A stretch of 64,000 nucleotides of DNA from JABFSS01 sp964497975 (GTDB taxonomy: Bacteria > Patescibacteriota > Gracilibacteria > Peribacterales > Peribacteraceae): NCBI GenBank assembly GCA_964497975.1, contig CAZCFO010000002.1, forward strand, positions 124,001-188,000. The letters run 5' to 3'. Made by a program: the position numbers and the translations under genes. The notes beneath the pieces are model-generated. The model did no database searches. It was not told the origin of the DNA and saw nothing but the letters and a program-made list of their open reading frames with translations. This document shows, one piece after another, positions 58,823-64,000 of this stretch (the first letter of the stretch is position 1; each line of letters starts with the position of its first letter).

Positions 58823-60379
58823 ATGCTGCAGGCAATCCTCGATCGGCTCACCCCCCTCCGGATCTGCGTTTTGCTGGGTCTGGGGGCGGTCCTGCTCTAT
58901 TGGCCGGCCGTGCACCATGGATTCATCGACGTCGATGATCCGGGCTTCATCACCGCGAATGCGCTCATCCAGATGCCGCCCCCGGCGGGCATCATCGGCG
59001 CATTCACGGGCACGACGATGCTCTTGTATCTGCCGCTGACCCTCATCAGTTACCAGATCAACTTTCTGACGGGCGGCCTGCATCCGTCGGTCTATCACCT
59101 CACGGACATTCTGCTGCACGCCGCGAACACCGTTCTGGTTGCGCTCATCATCCTGCGTCTGCTCAGGAGCCGTCTCGCGGCGATCCTGTGCGCGCTTCTG
59201 TTTCTCGCGCATCCCATCCAGACCGAGGCCGTGCTGTGGGCTTCCTCGCGGAAGGATCTTCTCTCGTCGTTTTTTTCTCTTTTTTCCCTCCTCTATTATC
59301 TGCGATACCTTCAGGAAAACGATGAACGCTCCAGATGGTACGCGATCGGCCTGTACCTGGCGGCGCTTCTTTCGAAGATCGCCGTTTTTCCGCTTCCCAT
59401 CCTCTTCATCCTGCTCGACCTGCGCGAGGGCTGGTCGTGGCGCATCAGCCTCCGCGAGAAGATTCCGTACGCCGTCATCGCGATTCCCCTGCTCCTCATC
59501 GCCGTCGTCGCGGGCAATCAGTTCGCCCTGGCGCTGACGCCGTGGGAGGTGCTGCTGCTGGGCGCGAAAAACGTTACCTTCCTGCTCTGGCAGATCGCCT
59601 GGCCGGAGCACCTGTCGCTGCTGCATCTGCAGAGGTCACCCGTGACGATTGCGGACCCCGTCTTCATGCTCTCGCTGACGGTTTTTACGATTGTTTGTGC
59701 AGGCGCATGGCTACTCTGGAAGCGCAGCATCATGCTTCCGGCGCTCGGTCTTCTTTTCTTTGTCGTGATGCTGATGCCCACGTTCTTGGCAGCGCAGAAG
59801 GGCGGCATGCTCTTCTTCACGTCCGATAAATACGCGTACCTCCCGATGCTCGGGCTTTTGATCTCACTGGCAGTTTTCCTCCGGTGGCTGGAAGAGCGCT
59901 GGCAGTCGGTGTTGGCCCCGGTAACGGTGCTGATGATCTTCCTTTCCGGCCTTCTTGCGGTGCATACCCGCACGGCCATGAGCGCGTGGGCAAGTGCGGA
60001 GACGATCCAGCGGCGCGTGCTTGCCGAAGACCACACTAATCCAGTCGCGCTGAGCAATCTGGGACTCCTGCTGCAGGACGAAAAGCCCGAGGAAGCACTG
60101 CAAGCCTTCCAGGCCGCGATGTCTGCCGACCCGCACTACGCGATTCCGTACTTCAACGCGGCGGCATTGCTGCGAAAGCGCGGGCGCGAAGCCGATGCCA
60201 TCACCACGTGGGAGAACATGATCCCAATGCTCACGGCACGCGAGATCCGGGGAGATCGGTCACTCCAGCGTGCGCTCGTGTGGCTGGAAGGCAGGTTCAC
60301 CGAGCTCGGCAGGCCGGATCTTGCGGAGAAGCTGAATGCACGGGTGTTGGAGTTGGTGCCGAATGGTGTTTCTAACTAG
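58823..60379 (+). CDS. TMTC-like GT-C membrane glycosyltransferase with TPR tail
   Basis: A 518-residue protein. About ten membrane helices form a GT-C-type fold, with the acidic DVDDPGF motif in the first external loop (about residue 38), typical of lipid-linked sugar donors. The conserved HPIQTEAVLWASSRKDLLSSFF block matches TMTC/DUF1736 proteins. The C-terminal 120 residues form TPR helices (NPVALSNLGLLL ... PEEALQAFQAAM). It probably glycosylates secreted proteins. A paralogue lies at 63050. Confidence 0.8.
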   Translation: MLQAILDRLTPLRICVLLGLGAVLLYWPAVHHGFIDVDDPGFITANALIQMPPPAGIIGAFTGTTMLLYLPLTLISYQINFLTGGLHPSVYHLTDILLHAANTVLVALIILRLLRSRLAAILCALLFLAHPIQTEAVLWASSRKDLLSSFFSLFSLLYYLRYLQENDERSRWYAIGLYLAALLSKIAVFPLPILFILLDLREGWSWRISLREKIPYAVIAIPLLLIAVVAGNQFALALTPWEVLLLGAKNVTFLLWQIAWPEHLSLLHLQRSPVTIADPVFMLSLTVFTIVCAGAWLLWKRSIMLPALGLLFFVVMLMPTFLAAQKGGMLFFTSDKYAYLPMLGLLISLAVFLRWLEERWQSVLAPVTVLMIFLSGLLAVHTRTAMSAWASAETIQRRVLAEDHTNPVALSNLGLLLQDEKPEEALQAFQAAMSADPHYAIPYFNAAALLRKRGREADAITTWENMIPMLTAREIRGDRSLQRALVWLEGRFTELGRPDLAEKLNARVLELVPNGVSN

Positions 60380-60383
60380 CTGC

Positions 60384-60389
60384 TACAAT
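60384..60389 (+). promoter_or_regulatory. Extended -10 promoter of tRNA-Arg
   Basis: TGC followed by TACAAT, 9 nt before the tRNA 5' end. Confidence 0.6.
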
Positions 60390-60398
60390 TCACGCAGT

Positions 60399-60475
60399 GC
60401 CCCCGTAGCTCAGGTGGATAGAGCAGCAGGTTTCTAACCTGTTGGTCGCAGGTTCGAGTCCTGCCGGGGGTACCA
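60399..60475 (+). tRNA. tRNA-Arg (TCT)
   Basis: A 77-nt cloverleaf: acceptor GCCCCCG with CGGGGGT (a G-T closing pair), anticodon loop TTTCTAA (anticodon TCT), T-arm GGTTCGAGTCC, discriminator A and encoded CCA. Confidence 0.95.
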
Positions 60476-60573
60476 CGTTTACTATGTTTGAACGGGAAAA
60501 GTAAGGTCAAAATTCATCTGGGCGGTCCAGTTCAATACTTGCCTAATTATCGATTATAACGTAAAAGTAAATT

Positions 60574-60957
60574 GTGATTGAAGATCGATCCTCACAAGAA
60601 TTCGTTTCACTTGAGAAGCAGTTCGAAGAGATTGACTCGGAGTATTTAGTTTTGCGAGAGAAAACTCGACAGCAAGTGGAGCAAATATTGAGCGAATTTG
60701 CCAATAAACCCTTTCCTTCATTGGAAGCAAGGCAGGCATTTGCAGCGTTTCTGCGCGAACGCCTTGTGCGAGTTGGGCTTCGCATCCAATGCCCTAAGTG
60801 TGATAGTCCATCCATTCTCCGAGCGACTCTCGCAGGAGACTCAAAGGAAGGTGTTTTCAAATTTGAACATGGATCAACAGGACACGGTGGATCCTCCACC
60901 CTTTCTTCTCATTTGAAAGTGATTGATGCTCCCCCGGATCGGCGAGTAAAACACTAG
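60574..60957 (+). CDS. AT-rich hypothetical protein with CPKC motif
   Basis: A 127-residue protein starting at GTG. The N-terminal 75 residues form a charged coiled-coil-like helix. The C-terminal part holds one CPKC pair followed by His-containing loops (EHGSTGHGGSS), which might bind metal. Composition is clearly more AT-rich than the flanks, suggesting acquisition next to the tRNA-Arg gene. No family recognised. Confidence 0.6.
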   Translation: MIEDRSSQEFVSLEKQFEEIDSEYLVLREKTRQQVEQILSEFANKPFPSLEARQAFAAFLRERLVRVGLRIQCPKCDSPSILRATLAGDSKEGVFKFEHGSTGHGGSSTLSSHLKVIDAPPDRRVKH

Positions 60958-61113
60958 CAGGAGCTGGGGATGCTCGAAATAAATGGTGTGCTAAGCGTGA
61001 CGTGGCAACAATAATTGTCAGCACAAAACTTTTGATGTGCAGTTAATATAATGAATCAGAGTGAGAAATAATTGGAAAATGCGCTGCTGTCGCCCGGTAA
61101 ATGACAAGTAAAT

Positions 61114-61141
61114 TTGACACCCCGATACGGCGCAATACAGT
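61114..61141 (+). promoter_or_regulatory. Consensus sigma70-type promoter
   Basis: TTGACA, a 16-nt spacer, then TACAGT, ending 9 nt before the ATG at 61151. Confidence 0.75.
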
Positions 61142-61150
61142 ACTGGACCT

Positions 61151-61564
61151 ATGTCACATATTCTTCCTGACGATGACTTCCCGGAAGGGCCAGAGGATTT
61201 GGGAGAAGGCTCCGATCATTCATCAGAGCCTGACATCGATTGGGATGCCTTACGGCTGATGTCACGGGGCGAGATGCCCTATGCCCAGGCAGCCCGATAC
61301 TTGCGATACATAGAGCAGTATCCCCATTGGGCGGAGGCAATGGACATTGTCGATCGTCAGGGCTGGGCACACGCCAGCATCGGCCTGAGAGCACCTCAGG
61401 CTCTGGATGAATCCACGGCTCCTCCCATTGATCATGAACTCCTCCAAGCATACGCAAGGGACCCTGATGCTCTTGCTCCCGCTCAACGGACTCATATGTA
61501 TCGGATGTTGAATTCTTACCAGAGCTGGAGGCAAGCGTTGAAAAAACTTCGGTTTGGAAAATAA
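61151..61564 (+). CDS. Small repeat-helix protein, paralogue of the next gene
   Basis: A 137-residue acidic protein. Two segments of about 35 residues (about 35-70 and 95-130) share a pattern of a helix, then a Tyr-rich turn ending YxxW plus a short helix (IEQYPHWAEAM and LNSYQSWRQAL). The next gene has another copy (IGKYRTWRQQY). The helix layout resembles zinc-type anti-sigma domains but without metal ligands. First of a two-gene operon; function unknown. Confidence 0.65.
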   Translation: MSHILPDDDFPEGPEDLGEGSDHSSEPDIDWDALRLMSRGEMPYAQAARYLRYIEQYPHWAEAMDIVDRQGWAHASIGLRAPQALDESTAPPIDHELLQAYARDPDALAPAQRTHMYRMLNSYQSWRQALKKLRFGK

Positions 61565-61580
61565 TTTCCCCTCTTTACCC

Positions 61581-61922
61581 ATGGAATCAAAGCACTTTGA
61601 AGAAAAGATCCCCACACCGGAGGAAATTGCTGCAGTCCAGAGAGAAGACCGGGGCCTGAAAAATGCGGTTTGGCTTCTGCTTGGCAAGAGCGGGATTACA
61701 AAGGACATGCTGGATCCTATGGAAGAAGGCAGTCCGTTGTCTGAAGAAGACATGCATCAATTGCATGCCTATCTCCATCGTAAACTTTCAGCGGAAGAAG
61801 CATGTGTTGTCTCCCGAAATATCGGAAAATACCGGACCTGGCGACAGCAGTATCAAAAGATCATTGGGGATAATTGGGGAGTCGGCCCCTACGGAGCAGA
61901 GCTTCCTCCGGAGTGGAAATAG
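61581..61922 (+). CDS. Small repeat-helix protein, paralogue of the previous gene
   Basis: A 113-residue protein with the same Tyr-x-x-Trp-Arg motif (LHAYLHRKLSAEEA ... YRTWRQQYQKI) near residues 60-95. It starts 16 nt after the previous stop without its own -10 element, so it is probably translated from the same transcript. Function unknown. Confidence 0.65.
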   Translation: MESKHFEEKIPTPEEIAAVQREDRGLKNAVWLLLGKSGITKDMLDPMEEGSPLSEEDMHQLHAYLHRKLSAEEACVVSRNIGKYRTWRQQYQKIIGDNWGVGPYGAELPPEWK

Positions 61923-61969
61923 GAGAAAGAAGCGCTGAGTGTATAATCGGAGGAAATTCTTCTCCCTCT

Positions 61970-62374
61970 ATGCTCATCTACTTCTACCCACTCATGTCCT
62001 GGGCGCTGCTCGCCCTTCGTATTTCGCTCGCCGCGATGTTCTACATGCACGGCCTGCCGAAGGTCCGCAATTCCGAGAAAATCGCCGCGCACGTCAGCAT
62101 GCCCGCGCAGAAAATCTGGATCACAGGTGTTCTGGAACTCGCGGGAGCCGCGTCGCTGCTCGTGGGACTCCTCACGCAGCTGGGCGCACTCGCGATCATC
62201 ATCGTGATGGCCGGCGGCATCTACTACAAGACGCAGAAGTGGCATGTGCCGTTCTCGTCGAGTGAGAAGATCGGCTGGGAGATGGATCTCGTGATTCTCT
62301 GCGCCGCGCTCGTCCTGGGCATCCTGGGTCCCGGTACGCTCAGCCTCGACTGGATGATGCTCGGCATGGCGTGA
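61970..62374 (+). CDS. DoxX-family membrane protein
   Basis: A 134-residue four-helix protein of the DoxX/SURF4 type (LRISLAAMFYMHGLPKV, ITGVLELAGAASLLVGLLTQLGALAI). TATAAT at 61942-61947 is a consensus -10, leaving a leader of about 15 nt. Relatives are linked to quinone or thiosulfate redox and to membrane stress; the role here is not certain. Confidence 0.85.
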   Translation: MLIYFYPLMSWALLALRISLAAMFYMHGLPKVRNSEKIAAHVSMPAQKIWITGVLELAGAASLLVGLLTQLGALAIIIVMAGGIYYKTQKWHVPFSSSEKIGWEMDLVILCAALVLGILGPGTLSLDWMMLGMA

Positions 62375-62382
62375 TCTGCTGG

Positions 62383-62388
62383 TACACT
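62383..62388 (+). promoter_or_regulatory. Extended -10 promoter, leaderless start
   Basis: TGG followed by TACACT, ending 7 nt before the ATG at 62396. Confidence 0.55.
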
Positions 62389-62395
62389 GGGTTCC

Positions 62396-63037
62396 ATGTC
62401 CCTCATCCAATGGTTGCCTGACCGGTTTGAGCCGCTTGCGTTGTTCCTGTGCCATCTGGGGCTCCTGAGCTTCGTGTATGCGTGGATCGTGCTCACGATC
62501 ACGGGGTTGATCGGCTCCGTGTTCACAAAATTGCGCGTGCCGTTCGACGTGGGAGCCGTGCTGCGGTTCACCGCCGGTCACTACCTGCTCACCGCCATGA
62601 CGATCCTCGCCGTTCTCAATCCCGTACAGGGTGATGACGGCAGCAAGTTGCTCTACGGCATCCTCGCGACCGTGTTTTTATGGATCACGCTCGCGCCGGA
62701 GATGTACGAGGAATACAGCAGCGTCCCCAGCGACCGGCAGCAGCGTTCGCGTCTGCTGTTCGTGCTCCGCATGGCGCTTTTCGTCTTCTGGATCACGGCG
62801 CTCGTGCTGGGCGTGCGCGAGGTGCTCTCCATCGTGGTGCAGCCTCTGCCCGAATGGAACCGCCTGCTGGAATCCGTTCTGATCATGTCCGGGTCCATCG
62901 GCATCATTCTGGGGGCACTGGGAGCCTATGGACTCTTCCGGTCGCTCTTCCGCGGCTTCTTCGCGACCCTGGGTTTGCTCGGCGAATTCCGCGACATGAT
63001 GCGGCGCCAGCCGCTTCCGGCGCAGACGCTGCCGTGA
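62396..63037 (+). CDS. Polytopic membrane protein of unknown function
   Basis: A 213-residue protein with about five hydrophobic helices and a short basic C-terminus. No family recognised. It is 12 nt upstream of the second TMTC-like gene on the same strand and is probably co-transcribed with it. Confidence 0.7.
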   Translation: MSLIQWLPDRFEPLALFLCHLGLLSFVYAWIVLTITGLIGSVFTKLRVPFDVGAVLRFTAGHYLLTAMTILAVLNPVQGDDGSKLLYGILATVFLWITLAPEMYEEYSSVPSDRQQRSRLLFVLRMALFVFWITALVLGVREVLSIVVQPLPEWNRLLESVLIMSGSIGIILGALGAYGLFRSLFRGFFATLGLLGEFRDMMRRQPLPAQTLP

Positions 63038-63049
63038 GAGACTGCGCAC

Positions 63050-64000
63050 ATGACCCGGATGCAGATCCTCCGCTCCCGCGCATTCCCCATCGCGATGCTC
63101 GCTGTCGCTCTTTTGGCCGTGTACGGGAAGTCGCTGCGCAATGACTTCGTCATCTGGGACGATGACTCTCTGGTGTTTCAAAATCCGCTCACGGAAAGCC
63201 TGAGCCCCCAGACGGTCGCGGGCGCCTTCACGTCGTACGATCCCGAGCTCTACGTCCCGCTGACGATCATCAGCTACCAGATCGAACACGCGCTCTTCGG
63301 GTACAACCCGTTCTTCTATCACCTGACGAACCTGGTGCTCCACATCGCCGTGGCGGCGCTCGTGCTGTTCCTGCTGGAGAGGTTGGGCCTCAAGAAATGG
63401 ACGGCATTCTTCGCTGCGCTGCTCTTCGCCGTGCATCCCATCAATGCCGAAGCCGTCGCTTGGGTGAGCGCCCGCAAGGATCTTCTCGCGTCTCTCTTTT
63501 CTCTTCTTTCTCTGCTGGCCTATCTGCGCATCCGGGAGGATGAGGGCAACTGCTGGAAGATCCTGTCACTTGTGTTCTTCCTGCTCGCCCTTTTGAGCAA
63601 GCCCGTGGCCATCATGCTCCCCGCTGCATTCCTGCTGACCGATTGGCTGCGGGATGGAAATCTGAAGAAGGCCTGCCGGCCCGGCGTTGCGATTGCGGCC
63701 GTGATGAGCGCGGTCTTTCTCGTCATCGGACTCTACGGCAAGCAACGGAATATCAGCGCGTTGAGTGTGCTCGATACGCTGCTGCTGGCTGCCAAGAGCG
63801 CCGTCTTTTCGGTGACGCAGTATCTGTTCCCCGTTTCGCTGTCGCCGCTGTATCTGCAGACCGAGCCGATCACGCTCAGCTCCCCGCAGTTTTTCGTCGC
63901 CGTGATCCTCTGCGTGGTCTTGGGCGCAGGAGTGATCCTGATCGCATTGAGAGCTTCACGGTACGCATGGGCCCGCACGATCCTCTTCGGTCTGTGTTGG
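63050..64000 (+). CDS. TMTC-like GT-C membrane glycosyltransferase (partial)
   Basis: The frame is open from the ATG at 63050 to the right edge (317 codons, no stop). It is a paralogue of the protein at 58823: the first external loop holds IWDDDSLVF (Asp-Asp-Asp), followed by the HPINAEAVAWVSARKDLLASLF block and many helices. A TPR tail is expected beyond the edge. The start could instead be the ATG three codons in. Confidence 0.8.
   Translation, partial: MTRMQILRSRAFPIAMLAVALLAVYGKSLRNDFVIWDDDSLVFQNPLTESLSPQTVAGAFTSYDPELYVPLTIISYQIEHALFGYNPFFYHLTNLVLHIAVAALVLFLLERLGLKKWTAFFAALLFAVHPINAEAVAWVSARKDLLASLFSLLSLLAYLRIREDEGNCWKILSLVFFLLALLSKPVAIMLPAAFLLTDWLRDGNLKKACRPGVAIAAVMSAVFLVIGLYGKQRNISALSVLDTLLLAAKSAVFSVTQYLFPVSLSPLYLQTEPITLSSPQFFVAVILCVVLGAGVILIALRASRYAWARTILFGLCW

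Overview
The window is GC-rich, densely packed bacterial DNA read with the standard code (TGA is a stop). A small, compact cell is suggested: genes abut or overlap at their 3' ends, SLH-domain and serine-rich surface proteins are numerous, and core genes are dispersed (secE-nusG, rpmA, lepA, frr, pyrH, murC, murJ, priA, rarA, pth, lepB). This fits a Candidate Phyla Radiation/Patescibacteria lineage, most likely Peregrinibacteria/Peribacteria. That placement is inference from gene content and style; no rRNA gene is present to confirm it.

Layout. 1-6.2 kb: a copper-linked lipoprotein (cut by the left edge), a CopA-type Cu+ ATPase, an SLH-anchored esterase and a serine-rich secreted protein. 6.2-11.75 kb: an accessory region of mixed composition. 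It holds an AT-rich membrane protein, a GC-rich large serine recombinase, a two-gene operon of a membrane-anchored LexA-type HTH protein and a proteasome-like Ntn hydrolase, tRNA-Gln, and a DinJ/YafQ-type toxin-antitoxin pair. 11.75-16.3 kb: a Pif1-like helicase, two unknown genes and a membrane-fused spermidine synthase-like protein. 16.4-29.4 kb: a surface-protein locus with five large secreted proteins, a membrane protein and a TrmB-type regulator. These proteins combine DUF11-like domains, 14 CnaB-like repeats, polyserine linkers, calcium-binding loops and a shared C-terminal [LM]PxTG-type signal. 29.5-64 kb: mostly housekeeping genes (translation, cell wall, purine and pyridoxal-phosphate synthesis, replication restart), three tRNAs, and paired TMTC-like membrane proteins at the right end, the second cut by the edge.

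Two window-wide patterns stand out. First, at least 27 genes have a sigma70-like -10 hexamer ending only 6-9 nt before the start codon, some with a -35 box 16-17 nt further up. Transcription should therefore begin at or next to the start codon (leaderless mRNAs), and Shine-Dalgarno sequences are nearly absent. This pattern was used to choose many starts. Second, intergenic DNA carries several families of palindromic repeats: AT-rich hairpins, REP-like inverted repeats, and unusual 9-bp-periodic hairpin cassettes, one of which lies in frame inside purQ.

All family assignments come from reading motifs by eye; no database search was possible.
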